Below, piece after piece: positions 23,671 to 45,497 of a stretch of DNA of 64,000 nucleotides (position 1 is the stretch's first letter; the number at the start of each line of letters is the position of its first letter). The stretch covers positions 1-64,000 of the forward strand of contig JAQGDQ010001049.1 of the NCBI GenBank assembly GCA_030141605.1. Direction: 5' to 3'. The notes under the pieces are model-generated. The model had not been told where the DNA came from and searched no databases. It saw only the letters and a program-made list of their open reading frames with translations. The translations under genes and the position numbers were made by a program. This DNA comes from Tubiluchus corallicola (taxonomy: Eukaryota > Priapulida > Priapulimorpha > Priapulimorphida > Tubiluchidae).

Positions 23671-24310
23671 GAGGAGATGGTAATCAGTCTTGGAAAAAGT
23701 GCAAGTACATGGGCACTTTCCTTAGCACCGAAGATGACATTAAAAGCAGAAAGTAACAAGCAAGGCATGCTTTTCTTCAGCACAAGAATGTATTAACTAG
23801 CAAGAAATTAAGTCTTAACTTAAGACTTCGATTATTTAATGCTTACGTTACCAGCATATTTATGTACAACAGCGAAACCTGGGGTTTAACGATTACTCAA
23901 GAAGAGCAAATTGATACATTTCATAGAAGTCTTCTTCGGAAAGTTTTAAAGATAAGATGGCCATACATAATCAAAAATGAAGATTTATGCATCAGAACAA
24001 AAGAAATTTATCGGAGTTCAAAAGTCAAGATCAGAAGATTAAGATGGCTAGGACATCTTCTAATATTACCAAAAGAAGCACCAGTAAGAATCGCCTTAAA
24101 GAAAGCGTTAAAACCTTGCAAAAAACCACCTGGCAAACCTAAAACAACTTGGATAGCTAAGACAAATAAAGATGTTCAACATCTTCAACCAAATCTATCT
24201 TTAGGAGCAGATGAACTTACGCTGTTAGCTGCAGATAGAAGTGAGTGGAATACTCTTATAAATGTTGATAGCTCAATGCCTACAATAGGTGGAATGAGAT
24301 TTAGAAGAAA
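23671..24310 (+). mobile_element. 3' part of a non-LTR retrotransposon ORF2 (decayed)
   Basis: The frame reads WKKCKYMGTFLSTEDDIKSRK, one TAA stop (near 23755), then QARHAFLQHKN and RLFNAYVTSIFMYNSETWGL, then IDTFHRSLLRKVLKI, IRRLRWLGHLL and GKPKTTW. This is the conserved region after the reverse-transcriptase domain of endonuclease-encoding non-LTR elements (FYNSETW...FHRRLLR...RLRWLGHLLR). The 5' part with endonuclease and polymerase motifs is absent, and the stop shows it is dead. It ends abruptly near 24300, where an opposed RT fragment starts, so the last residues of the open frame are not its own. Confidence 0.85.
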
Positions 24311-24690
24311 TATATTTTGGCGTCATCGGCATACTGGGTGATGCGAGCATGTTGTAGAACACGATGTATATTGTTCACATGTAGACTAAAGAGCAGTGGC
24401 CCATGTAGTGTACCTTGTGAAATACCTCTATTTATGATAGCCCAGTCGGAATAAACATTTGATTTTAATTTTACCTATTGCATTTTGTCTTGTAAGAATC
24501 TTTTGATAAGGTTTATAGATGCCTGATTAAATTCAATTTGCTTGAGATTTTCCAGCAGCAACAAGTGATCAAGACTATCAAAAGCTTTGCTTAAATCTAA
24601 GAAAGCTGTTAATACATACTTATTTTTGTCTAGATCACTTGTGACGCACGCAGATTTAAACTGTTTCGTAGAATTTTCTCTTTACATTTT
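24300..24690 (-). mobile_element. Reverse-transcriptase core fragment of a second non-LTR element
   Basis: Reading leftward from about 24660: LDKNKYVLTAFLDLSKAFDS, then LLLLENLK, then DKMQ, a TAG stop, NRGISQGTLHGPLLF and finally QYADDAKIYF near 24340-24312. AFLDLSKAFD, GxxQGTxxGPLLF and YADD are reverse-transcriptase motifs in the correct order. YADD is the polymerase active site. The in-frame stop and truncated ends show it is inactive. It abuts, in opposite orientation, the fragment at 23671-24310. Confidence 0.88.
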
Positions 24691-25079
24691 TCACATATTG
24701 ACATATTCACATATCACCGGCTTTTTCGTTTTATATAACTCACAGTTTTTCCTGTTATTGCTTGCCATTACCGTTCTGTACGGCAAATTTACGTGCGTAA
24801 TTAACCCTAGTCTCGGAGCTCGTTAAGAAACTAGGTACACTCTACGACGGTCAGAACTTGTCTGAGACTGTTGACTTATTTCTAGACTTGCTTAAATTGT
24901 ATCACTTATATACAACTTTTATTATTAAGTAATAGTAGATGTGAAATATTTCAGGTATGGGTCCCATTGGATGTACATTTTTTTTAGATTTTCTAATCGG
25001 TATTACCTTCCTGCGTTATGTGACTCAAGTCAACTCGTATTATGTCTTGATACAGTGTACATTGTTACTCCCCATTGAT

Positions 25080-25205
25080 AGATCTCTAGTGGCTTAATGG
25101 TGTAAATTTCTAGGTCTGGATAGCTGCCAAGAAAGGAGAAGGAACTTGAGTTCGAGTCCCAGTGATGATGCAAAACTTTTCCAGACTTCCTCTAATTTAG
25201 CCCTG
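25080..25205 (+). mobile_element. tRNA-derived SINE remnant 2
   Basis: An A-box-like TAGTGGCTTAATGGTG near 25087 is followed about 60 bp later by a B-box-like GAGTTCGAGTCCC and then a CAAAACTTTTCC tail. The two boxes have the spacing of a tRNA gene, but the region does not fold into a standard tRNA by eye. Confidence 0.6.
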
Positions 25206-26479
25206 CTTTCGTGTGTTTATATGATTATTACAGTTAAACCAAGATTAAACGTAAACACATTTATTCACGAGTAATACAGCTATACTATGTAACTCAATGC
25301 TACTCTATACATTGTGCAACTTTCACGCAAATCCAAATTGTGGAGTTTCCTTTTAGTGCGTAGAATTGGAACAGTTGGCGAACGTTTTGGAGAAGTTGGT
25401 CAACCGCAAGATTGGTGTGTATTGCGCATGCGTGTGCATGAGCAGTAATGCGCCAGCAGGTGCAGATGAAATAACGATGCCGTTAATCTCGGCAGTAATA
25501 ATGATTTGATGTCCATTGCTATTAGCCTGTTGCTCATTGTTAATTATTACCCAATAAATATTATGATTATGGTATATAAACCAGTGAATTGCGTGATGCA
25601 ATTATTACTAATTTTAATTAACTAAGGAAAGTTCAGAGCCAAACATTGTCGACGTTTTTTTAATCCTTTGTTGAGCAGCAATATAAAATGTTTTTTTAAA
25701 AGAGGCTATGTTTCTGTTGTGCCAGAACTAGGAACTAACACATTATAAATTACCGAGTAGGATTATTGAAAAAGCGTTCCAAATTTAGAAATTTAGAAAC
25801 TTAGAAAAGTTTTCAAAAAAGGCAATGCTGCGTGCAACATTAAAAATGCACCTCAATTTAAAATGACGTAAGATTTTTAAGAGATTAAGGCATCACAGAT
25901 TATTTTTTCTGAACAAAAATCAGTTGACAGCAATAATATTAGATGGCAATGTTAGTAATAGGTCAGAAATAAAATACATGTAATAGTTATCATATAGTGT
26001 GCATGTCTCCCGACAGTGGCGAACTTTGGTGTTCTAGCATCAAAAATGATCAAAAATACCAAAATGGTAAATGAGTTACTTATTCACTGCATGGTGTTGC
26101 TTCCAGTTTCCATTTTTATCACATCTGAACAATCTGGGTTCTAGCCACGTGGTTTTGAAAGTATCGATAATCTAGCGTTAACACAATTTTTAGACGATAA
26201 ATAATAGTCGACTAATGAATATGGTGATGTATAGGGGACATCGGGGTTGGATGTAACACAAGCATGTTGAAATACTATTTTCCAATTTTATTAACTAATA
26301 AATAAGAAATAAATAAACTTAAATTATTTTTTATTTTTATATTTTGTTTATGTCTATGTGTTAACTTTGTAGTTGGAATAGTTAAATATGTGTGTATGTT
26401 AGTAGAATTCTTTCCTCTGCAAATAGAGGGACTATAGGCCTATTGTTATTGTACATAATAGCATAAAATATAGATCAAG
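25206..26479. other. Intergenic sequence, no gene recognised
   Basis: AT-rich with short open frames only (for example 25353-25601 on the minus strand). No family similarity and no clear element ends were seen. Confidence 0.4.
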
Positions 26480-26505
26480 TATTATTATTATTATTATTAT
26501 TATTC

Positions 26506-26576
<71 letters not shown>
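26480..26576. repeat. (ATT)n repeat
   Basis: Nearly pure ATT/TTA run of about 97 bp, 196 bp downstream of the transferase stop codon (read on the minus strand). Confidence 0.97.
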
Positions 26577-26772
26577 GTCCAAGTCTACCTAACGCCACAG
26601 TCTTCAATTATAAAGATGAATTTGCGTAAAAACCCGCAAGTGATTTCTGAAGCACTTCGATGTAAGAAAAAAAATTAAGAGTCGTTTAAGGATGAATGAA
26701 TATTTAATAAGCTATTGCACTTCATATTATGTGATGACTTCGGAGTGTTGTAAAATTGTTTCCTCGTGGTCA

Positions 26773-27786
26773 TCAGCTTTGACCAGCGGTTTTTATAATA
26801 TGTCGGACATGAGTTTGATTACAGGTCATTAAATCGTCCATGAACCAATGACCAAATTTCTTGGCTCTGGAAATTTTGTTCGGTATCCCAACAATGTAGT
26901 TGTTATTTATTATATACGGATCCGGAACTAGATTTTTCCTTGCACCTTCGTTCATTTTGTACCATATCCCGTCGCTCACAAATCTGTACGGAAATAAGGT
27001 GCACTTCGCAGAGGAATATCCTTGTTTGCATAAGATATCCATTATATCTTGTTCGTAGATATTGTGAAGGTTATTTGCTAAACGTTTCGCCATTTCCTTC
27101 CAAATCTCTACACCTTCCTTCGTCGAATTGACAAACATGTAATTAACAGAATAATTTTTTTGCTCCAGTTTGGCGCCTAGTTGTGCGCCAATGACGTCAT
27201 AGTTTTTGTAATTTGCTAAAAGCTGGTTGGGGTTCTTTAACCACAAACTGTCCGTTTCGAAAAGTACGAAAGAAATGTTTATTTTTAATAAGTGCAGTAA
27301 AAATTTTACTCGAAGCAGCAGGTAATACTTGTACTTCCATTCTCCAAATGAGTACTTTTCCTTGAATTTGTTCAACGTCTTCAACTTCAAGTGAAAAACT
27401 TTCACCTTAGGCCACCGTTTCTTCAAGGACATGTAAGTGGCATCATCTGTAGCGATGAATAGCAACTGATCGTGTACGTCAAAAACTTCAGTGTTGCACA
27501 ACCAGTTGTGTGACAGTGGAAGATAGGCTTCGTTTATCATCGCCACGTGCAAAGTTTTTTCAGGCTTCAAATTTTTTAGCACGTCATCTGCAGCTTCGAC
27601 AATTTCATGTACTTTCTCGCTTTTTTCTATCACATCCAGGAATTCTTTTTGTTCCGCATAAACGAGATATGACTTGCGAGACACGATTACCGCAACGTAG
27701 GAAAACACAACGAAAACCAGAACGACACACGTTTTTAATTTTGTTTTCATGCTAAAAACACGATCACGTTTTACTTTCTCGGGCAT
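26773..27786 (-). CDS. Nucleotide-diphospho-sugar transferase-like type II membrane protein (PF03407-like), intronless
   Basis: One uninterrupted frame of 337 residues. Residues about 17-35 form a single hydrophobic segment after a basic N-terminus, giving a type II Golgi or ER topology with the catalytic part in the lumen. About 78-100 reads HVAMINEAYLPLSHNWLCN, and ATDD follows. VLFETDSLWLKNP at about 174-186 matches the D-x-D-type region (usually DxDxxWLxxP) of this glycosyltransferase family, with ETD in place of the usual triad. The end has NNNYIVGIPNKISRAKKFGH and WFMDD, also typical. Several N-glycosylation sequons are present. Family membership is recognised. The donor and acceptor sugars cannot be named. 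A second Met at residue 13 could be the true start. The lack of introns contrasts with the receptor genes and could mean an old retrocopy, though single-exon members are common in this family. Confidence 0.82.
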   Translation of the reverse strand: MPEKVKRDRVFSMKTKLKTCVVLVFVVFSYVAVIVSRKSYLVYAEQKEFLDVIEKSEKVHEIVEAADDVLKNLKPEKTLHVAMINEAYLPLSHNWLCNTEVFDVHDQLLFIATDDATYMSLKKRWPKVKVFHLKLKTLNKFKEKYSFGEWKYKYYLLLRVKFLLHLLKINISFVLFETDSLWLKNPNQLLANYKNYDVIGAQLGAKLEQKNYSVNYMFVNSTKEGVEIWKEMAKRLANNLHNIYEQDIMDILCKQGYSSAKCTLFPYRFVSDGIWYKMNEGARKNLVPDPYIINNNYIVGIPNKISRAKKFGHWFMDDLMTCNQTHVRHIIKTAGQS

Positions 27787-29817
27787 TTTTTACCGCAAAC
27801 ATAGAGCATTACGGTTGCAGTTGGTATTACACTCACATTTTTCAAGCTGCAATAGCCACCAACATAGTTTTTTGTCATGAAGTACTACATATTTAAGCAA
27901 TTGTCCTGTCATTGCAGCGTCATTTTTTCACATTTTTTCACTTTACGCTTTAAAATTTTAACTAGTATCTCACGCATTGATTGTAATGGTTAACAATTAG
28001 TTTTCTTGCTGCTGCAGACTCTTCGATATTATTATTGTAATATAAATCGCTAATATAACTATTATAAGAGCTTATCAACAACTTATTAGGAAAATACTTC
28101 AAAGGAAGAAAAATGTCATACATCACACTGATTCATCTATCAGTGAGTAATTTGGGTTTATAGTACCCTGCATTCCACACTAGTACACGCCATAAATGTA
28201 GTAAGCTGTAAAAGGTAAATATGAACTTTGGTCAATGGTCATACAACGCTGTTTAGAAACCTTGATGCCTTTCTCCTGATTGGCAGTCCACAACAGCTGC
28301 TTGACGTCTTTACATAGCTGGTGGTTTTATAATGTAAAGACAATAATTAGGAATTTTGTTTTCCTACCTTTAAAATATCGGATAAATTTATTTTTTACAC
28401 ATGTACATTAAAATAGTAAAAATTTAATAGTAGAAATTGCTTATTATATACAAGACATTTTTCAGTTACGCGAGGAAGGATGTCATTATAATGTAACAAA
28501 GGAATTATTATAATATAATATTTGAAAACCCAGCCTAAATGTCATGTTTACTAGAACTACACGTAGATTATTATCATAACGGAACCGGTATGCGTGATAC
28601 TTTAAATATGACCATAAATTTACATTTAGTCAACACACCTCTGCCGGTTCAGTGTTTGATCTGAGAGAGGTGATTTTTAGCAACGAGCAAGTTTTATTAC
28701 AAACATTTAGTAGAGTAGGCCTTACCTTTGAACGTTTTCCGCCTTCTCTCACAACCTTTTTATATAAATTCTGCCGCTTCTCTTATTAGTTTCTGCCTTC
28801 ACAAAAAATCAATTTCTGCTGTTAATCAAACTGTGAAATTCCGTTACAATGCATTTACATTTTTTGCAAGTCATTTCTATAATCAGTATAAAGAAAACAT
28901 TGCGTTAAAAATGTTCTTCACTTTTTACAACATTTAGGTTGAAAACAGCCAGTGTTTCTATTGGTAATGGTAAAATAGCCTAGACAGTGACAAACAAAGA
29001 TTGTTCAGCTCTTGTCATGAAAAATTTCATATAATGCTTTGTGGCCTGCAAAATTCGGGTTTAAACAGTCTTTCATTTAGGTTTAATGCTAATTATTATT
29101 GTTTGAAAATTAGATGCGGCATGTACAAATTTGGGTCATATTCGCGAAAATCTTATTAAATTTTATTTATAACGTAAATTCTTAATTCCGATAATTACAA
29201 ACAAATTTCGGTGCCACAAAAACATTTTCTTTGTTATTCTGCCTCATATTAATAAGTTCGTATTACAAACGTAACATCTGAATTTTTCTGGCTCGATGTT
29301 CACCCAAATTAATCGTTTCAGCAAAGTGAAATGTGTATTCATGAAGACCCATGAAAGGCCTAATAGGTCTACCTTGTCGTGAATGAATTAAATTGATTTT
29401 ATCACATTCGTTGAATTCATTCACCCAGAGCTGTGATCTAATGCAGATGCAACAACAAGCCACTAAGTGCATCTAACAACAGCATCTTTTTGAATGGTGA
29501 GTTTTCACAAAATATTTTTGCGTTTACATTTCTATTTTTATGACAATAACCGCAGCACAAATTTGAGTCAGACGTAGTTTAAAAAAAGAGAGGAGAGGGA
29601 GGAAGAGCGAGGAGGACATTAAACGAAACAGAGAGGGAGGAACATTTGCATGTCATGTGATTCCATTGATCTGAAATGTTAGCACGAAGCATATAATGAC
29701 CAACAATCTAAACAACACTGAACCTGGTCAATAAATGGAAGGTAACTCCCGGGAAAACTGTTTCTGGGCGGTATCACCTCACTGAGCGAAGATGTGTAAA
29801 TCCGAACATGGCTGACA
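27787..29817. other. Intergenic sequence upstream of the transferase gene
   Basis: No further gene recognised. Short frames at 28728-28937 and 29263-29472 have no family resemblance. The promoter of the minus-strand transferase should lie just above 27786 but no box stands out. A purine-rich GAGAGGGAGGA stretch occurs near 29590-29640. Confidence 0.4.
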
Positions 29818-30005
<188 letters not shown>

Positions 30006-30535
30006 ATTAGGTAGTGCTGTTGGTTGTGGTGGTGAGGTGATGGTGATGTCGACAGCGGCTATGGTGATGGTGGCGTCGGCAGCAGCAGCAGTAGTAGTAA
30101 GAATATTAAAATTATTGTTTTTAATTTTACAATAAATTAATGACAGCTTATCTAACCAGTTTTAAAGGTAACACGTTACTTTTATATTGAGTATAAGATA
30201 ACACTACATGCTATTATCGTATTAAAGTTTACATGGAGCATTTAATTTTTTGCGTTGTACTTAGTTCGTTATTATTGAAAGAAAATGTAGCCAGTCCCTT
30301 TAACACTATTAAATTGTTTTTAAAATGAAAGTGAACTGTAGCCAGTTTCTGTTACAGGTTTTGAGTACATTAGTCTAGTGCTTTATGTACTGGTTATATT
30401 GTTCGACTGAATAAAAATAGAGAAGAAACGGGACTATATGTAACGTATTATTATTAAGATAATACAAAATATTAGCTAACATGAAAAGCACAATAAAATC
30501 TGCACAATAAAATGCATGCCCGTAAATTTGCAATA

Positions 30536-30967
30536 GTATGTATAGGTGGGAAGAACATAAAAAATTATGTTTGTAAGGTCCGAAAATTTATTGGCCAGTA
30601 ATAAAAATTTTCAAGCGTAATTATAGCCATGCAGAAATAATATGAAAATTTAAATGCAGTTAATCAATTACCAAGGCTGCCGTTGTAAAAAATCTAGGTG
30701 TTTTTTAATAAGAAAATACAAAACTAGAAACAAAGAACCAAATTAGCATGTACATGAAAACATATTGCTTATGCACGACTCATATTTTACCATCGAGAAA
30801 CATCTAGATTTTTTAATACCTGGCAGCCTAGGTAATTGACTAACTGCAAGTGAATTTTCATATTATTTCTGCATGGTTATATTACGCTTGAATATTTTAA
30901 TTACTGGGCCAATAAATTTTCGCACGTTGCAAACAAATTTTTTACGTTCTTCACACCTGACAATACC
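30536..30967. mobile_element. Long foldback element (inverted repeat arms about 170 bp)
   Basis: Arms at about 30536-30703 and 30798-30967 are inverted copies. Each contains GAAGAACRTAAAAAATT, CGAAAATTTATTGG, ATGCAGAAATAATATGAAAA and, near the centre, AAAAAATCTAG. Identity is around 85 percent by eye and the loop is about 95 bp. There is no coding frame. It fits a foldback or MITE-type DNA transposon. Its exact ends and target duplication are uncertain. Confidence 0.8.
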
Positions 30968-32375
30968 TTAATTCATTAGATAATAAACTTGATAACATTG
31001 GGCAATCAAATTAACTATTGAAGGCATATTCAGTGCCCGTAGATTGTTTCCCTAAATTACTAAGAAACTGCAGGACAGACCTAACGACTATTTTTTGAAA
31101 AAGATTCATAAAGAAAAGATAACAGTGATGAGAGGAGGTAACAAACTGCGGTGAGGAAAGAGGTAATGTTTGCACATGCTCATCCCGTAAATTAGCAATG
31201 CGTAGACTCTTCGAACTTTTGTATGTCCCCTTTGTTCATCTTCGTCAGCAGCATATAATTGCGTTTGTTATTAGCTGTGTTAGTTGTTATTTCAAAAGGC
31301 AACATTCATACAAAGTATTTTAGAATATCTGAAATTGGTGTAATTGTTACAATTGTTAAAAATAAACCGGAACTTTTTATAAACACTCACAGTCACAATC
31401 TAACAAATTAATAATATTTTACATTTTGGAGTAGGTTTTGTGAGCCGTTTTAGTTATTAAACTTAAAAACTCATCTCAGTTTAGAAGAACGTGAAAGAAC
31501 AGTTCAAAGAGAATGGTTAGGGCCATTTTACACGTTAGGCCTACAATAATATATTTTGAAGGAAAAACATGGGTAACATGGTGAATTCTGCATTTTGTTT
31601 CGTTTATTAAAACTAATCGACAGTTAAAGTGAGAAAAGTGCAACTTGCTTCTCGTTGTCCACGTTTTTTATTCATCTGCTTGAATAAAAAATAAACCCTA
31701 CCAAGCACATTCGTTAGGTTCAAAACATTTCGAATTACTAATTATTGGGAATCTAATAATTTAACTTTAGCTTATCTTTTAGAAATAACAGAAGAGAATT
31801 AAATTACAGTTTTAAAACCAATTTACTTCTCGCGTAAGACCATATCAAGCCACGTGAAATTTCTAACAGTTTGCATTATTTAAAGGAGAGGGTAGCAACA
31901 TTTCAATTAGATGACACATCAACAATAATAATCAACTGCGTAAGTGACATAACGCCGCTAACCACCGGGTGACGTCACAGTGTAGGAAGGTTAGTTTTAA
32001 AGAGATAGTTGCCATGTAATGTCGTGTTGTCGTCACCTCCGTCTTTTCTTGGTGAAAAGTCTATAATTTTGAAGTAGTTAATTTGAGCTATATAACCGTG
32101 GGGTTGATGTGTTATGTGCGCTGAAAGCAATTCTGATATTGAGAAGTCGGCCGGACTTAAGCAGAATGCCGGTGGTGGTAACATTATGTTATCGATAAGT
32201 AATTTTTCATAGGTTAAACATGTTAAACTGTTATCGGCCAGGTTAAGAGGCTAAAGGAGATTATACCTTTGATTATTTACCCCGTGTACTGCTCAAATTA
32301 GTTGAACTATCGTATCCACGTTCCCGATTATCCGCTATTGTACCTACTTTCCTTTTTCATAATTCCAAACTTTTA
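30968..32375. other. 3' flank of receptor gene B, no gene recognised
   Basis: AT-rich sequence between the foldback element and the stop codon of gene B. No clear AATAAA close to the stop on the minus strand was found, so the 3' UTR end is undetermined. Confidence 0.4.
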
Positions 32376-41568
<9,193 letters not shown>

Positions 41569-41659
41569 CTGTAGTACAATTTCCTTGCATAACAATAATA
41601 TAACAAACTTATTATTCGTACACTAAGTACTGTACAGGCAAAAAAGAGTAAATAAGTAT

Positions 41660-41775
41660 GATTGTAATGATGATAATGATGACGATGACGATGATGATGA
41701 TTGTGATGATGACGACGACGTGGAAGACGACGACGACGGTGATGATCATAGTGACGATGGTGGTGATGATGATTA
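41660..41775. repeat. (GAT/GAC)n repeat just upstream of gene B exon 1
   Basis: About 115 bp of ATG/ACG-type trinucleotides lie 92 bp beyond the first recognised exon of gene B. The missing 5' exon must therefore lie further upstream. Confidence 0.93.
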
Positions 41776-41914
41776 AGTACAGTAATGGCAGCGCAAATTT
41801 AAATCAATGGCGGCAAGTGTGCATTTTTTCATTTGAGTTTGTCACGTGGCTTCACATAAACGCACAAAAGCAATACTATATTATAAAGTGCTGCACCAGC
41901 ACAGGGCCCTAATC

Positions 41915-41930
41915 CGAGAGAGAGAGAGAG

Positions 41931-41971
<41 letters not shown>

Positions 41972-41977
41972 GAGGAG

Positions 41978-42045
<68 letters not shown>
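41915..42045. repeat. (GA)n repeat, about 130 bp
   Basis: A nearly pure GA run with interruptions near 41933, 41968 and 41980. Frames on both strands are low-complexity artefacts. Confidence 0.97.
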
Positions 42046-42048
<3 letters not shown>

Positions 42049-42063
42049 CATAAATCGGCGATG

Positions 42064-42192
42064 ATCATGCGTCGGCCTACACAGATCGTAGCTTACAGTA
42101 TTATATGTTATTATAGTAATTAATAGTTGATTATGTGTCGGGTTATACAAAAATCGTAGCTTACAGTATTATATTATTCTAGTAATTAGTAG
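42064..42192. repeat. About 66-bp tandem duplication
   Basis: ATCGTAGCTTACAGTATTAT occurs at about 42086 and again at about 42153, each followed by TAGTAATTA. The surrounding bases align as two diverged tandem copies. Confidence 0.8.
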
Positions 42193-44950
42193 TAATTATA
42201 ATAGTAATTATAATGGCAGGCAATTGCATCATAAAAATTGAAATTGAAATAATGCGTTTTAGACTTAGCATGTTCTGTACAGTAGACAAAGAATAAGAAT
42301 TGCGACAGGATTTAGTTTTTGCAAATTGCCGAGCCAGAAGCCATGTCACTATAAAAGCCTGGGACACGTAGACAGTATGTCAGTGTCATGACATAAACGA
42401 AGTTTATGAAGTTTTCCTGCGTAGGTGCCAATAAATTCTTAACATTTTCGTGCTAAAATGCTAGAAATTGTGTGTCAGTGGCGTTATAAATTTGAGCACA
42501 CACTAATGTAAGTGCATTTTATAATTATTACTATAATAAAAGTCACACGTGAATGAAATAATTTTCGAATTTGAATTTCCAACGAATGTAACCGATTACA
42601 TAGACTCGTCTACCTGAGCTTAATTTTGATGACCAGCTATAGTGCTGACTGGTCAAAAACTCACACTTTTGGCTAAAATTAGGGTTATTTCGTTTTTTCG
42701 ATGTCTTCCTGTGACTTTTTTACCTGGATTCGCTATAGTAACGTGTTAAGAAAAATTTTTTTGGGGCATATGTCTTAGTCATTTGTTTATAAAACACAGC
42801 ACAGATGGTCTGCATTAAAATTCAATAACTTTTTTAAAAACCAACCTTTCGAATGAATGAAACTACTGAAATACAACCTCATATTCAATTTCTGAATCCC
42901 GAAGTCATTTTTAAAATCCGAAAGCTTTGTTTTTAACAAAATTTTATTGGACTTTACTTGTTTTTTTTGTAATTACTGATTATGGTTTGATTTTATAACA
43001 AAAGTCATGTCCCAGTGATGTTTAGACGTTAAGGTACAGTATATTAATTTGCAGTATACTGTCCAAAACTCCGAAACTGTCGCTTTGCTTACAGCAGTGG
43101 AAAATAAGGGCAAATTATTTTTTCGCGATTATGTAAGTTATGCTGAAATAACGTAATTAAGTTGAATGAAAATACTAGACGAGCTTCATTAACGTTAGAT
43201 ATTAACTCCGGTTTTTAGCCGCGTCTGTGTACTAGATACTTACGTACTAAGATTAATACATACTTTATTAATTACTTGTGCAGTATCTTGAAATGATGTG
43301 TTTTTCTACTTTCTTTTTATTAGAAAATTACCTGCGTGTTTTATTGCTGTTAGGTGCATTACATGAAGTTCATCCAAAGAACTTTGCGTGTTTATAATTT
43401 CTGTAAAGTTTTCAGAACATAAGGTTAAATTTTTTCTAACTTCGAACTCAACTTTTGGTTATTATGCGCATTAAGTTTTGTCGTAATCACATCCTGTGCT
43501 TTTTTGGTTAAAAGTTTAGTAGTTGTTTTGACAAAGTTTTACTGGTTAGATTCTAGAAATTGGCCGTTTGGACTGTAACGTACACTTGCACCTGCTTTCA
43601 TAAAAAATCTTAATGGACTGATAATTCATTCGCCCTTCTAAAGCAAAATGGATTTATCCGCGGGCTTCAAGGTTATGAATGAACTTTCTGGTGACCTTAA
43701 ACAGTATCAGGCATATATTATAGACATGAATGTCGATAAAGAAGCCCTTTTTCTGCTATAGAATGAATTTGCAGCTGTTTGTAAGCTGTTAACTTATATG
43801 TTGCTATTAAAAGAAGTTGATTTTATGTTGTTTAAATTATGATATTGCAGTTTTTCACCGGAAATTCTGGGCTGGTACTATAGAATAAGAAGTATGCATG
43901 CGTGATTTAATTTAATTGTTACATTTATTTGAATATCAGAAAAAAGACACGCATAGTATTGATTTTTAATTCACCTTATTTTACACCATTGCTGTTTGTG
44001 ACAGTCAGGCCTGGATTAATACATAGCAGATTAAGCACATGTTTAGAGCACTAAGGCTCAGTGGGCACCAAGCTGGTAAAAAATAAATTGAAAACAGATT
44101 AAAAGATCATGAAAGTTTTATGCAGTTCAAAATGTGTGAGGTAGAGGGTTACAAGAGAATGATTAATTTTTTGTTTTTGTCAGGAATCATACCTTTTTTG
44201 TAGCCGATTTATTTAATCAAAATTTGATTTTGAAGTCAGTAAAGAATTTAAGTGGCATAAATCCTATATAGGACAATGAAGTTGGTTTTTAAATGTCGGA
44301 AAATTTGCATCGCATAATACGTATGCTTTGAGCCGCGAGACGTGCACGTGGTGTGAGGGACAAAGAAGAGAGACGGGGTACTCAAAAAAATTTTGAGAAA
44401 CAGTACCCGTTTCGCAATTATTCAATTCATTATGGTAATTAAATAATTATTTTATTAGATGCAGTTTCATGGATACTGAAACGGTACTTTACGGGACACG
44501 ATTTTCTACACGCTGGGATGCTATATATATATATTTCATGGATGCTGAAACGTATATTTACCAATTATGAGACTAAAGATTTGAGTCTTGACACAATTAA
44601 ATGGAAACAGTTTTTACGGATCTCAGGTTTGAATTTGACTTTTTTGTTACACTTTGCTGCTACAGAAACATAAGTAGTAAAAATATTTGGCAATTGGTCA
44701 TAATAAGTAGGTTTGAATAACTGAGTGGTCACGATACGTACTTTGCAACCGAAGCGAAGCCATACCAAGATTGATTACTGAATTGACAGGTGACAACTGG
44801 GTGTTTAGAGTTTATCACTATAATTTCAATAATAATTGTCATTTGACCTTATTTCTTATTTGCTTACAGTAAAATTTCGCATTTTTTTCATTTTTTCCAG
44901 GATGATACTCAACCGCAGGAGGGTGTTGGAAAGACAGATTTAACCCCGGA
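42193..44950. other. Intergenic sequence, no gene recognised
   Basis: AT-rich. At about 43990 GGCCTGGATTAATACATAGC resembles a hAT-like terminus, and from 44335 a GAGCCGCGAGACGTGCACG block looks element-derived, but neither has both ends. The missing first exon of gene B could lie in the lower part of this interval. Confidence 0.35.
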
Positions 44951-44954
44951 ACAA

Positions 44955-45150
44955 TAGATCTAATGGGTGGATGTTTTCGATACCCAGATGACATCTAGCG
45001 ACTACATTTACTCACTGACGTGGGTGAAGTTTTGTTTCTTTCATGACGGCCATTATAATCCAATTAATTAATTAATCTAATAGATGGATGCCTTTTGATA
45101 CCCAGATGACGTAGTTCTTTCACGACGGCCATTATAGTACAATTAATTAA
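44955..45150. repeat. Partial tandem duplication, period about 115 bp
   Basis: GATACCCAGATGAC followed by TTTCAYGACGGCCATTATA and CAATTAATTAAT occurs twice, at about 44979-45068 and 45098-45151. The second copy has an internal deletion. Confidence 0.85.
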
Positions 45151-45497
45151 TCTGCTTCAACAAAGCATTTGCAGAGGTAGTGTCTGCAGTGGTTATGGCG
45201 TGTGATAGTTAATCGATGAATCCGGTGTGCAATATACTCGGATTTGTTGAACTCGACTCGTGTCAGTTTTACTTTATTCCTCGGGCCTCGAACTCCTATC
45301 ACAAAATAGTTCCTTTATTAATTATAACCTCATTTGCCTTTAACAGGTACCCTCACCATACGAGAATTAGTTAAGAAAGTTTTAGTTTTCTGAACCCTGT
45401 ATTCATTTTTTTGTTTTCTTACTTCAAACTGACCACTGGCCTATAAGGCCAGCGTTTGGCACGATCTTTGTAAAAAATGAAATTAGACTGAAGCGAG

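Noticed and set aside
24310-24341. The C-terminal end (RRNIFWRHRHTG) of the plus-strand non-LTR frame
   Set aside because: Those bases are the antisense of the YADDAKIYF region of the opposed fragment, so they are a junction artefact and not part of the protein.
25080-25205. A functional tRNA gene
   Set aside because: A- and B-box-like motifs are present, but acceptor and anticodon stems do not pair, and related tails occur elsewhere in the window, so a SINE is more likely.
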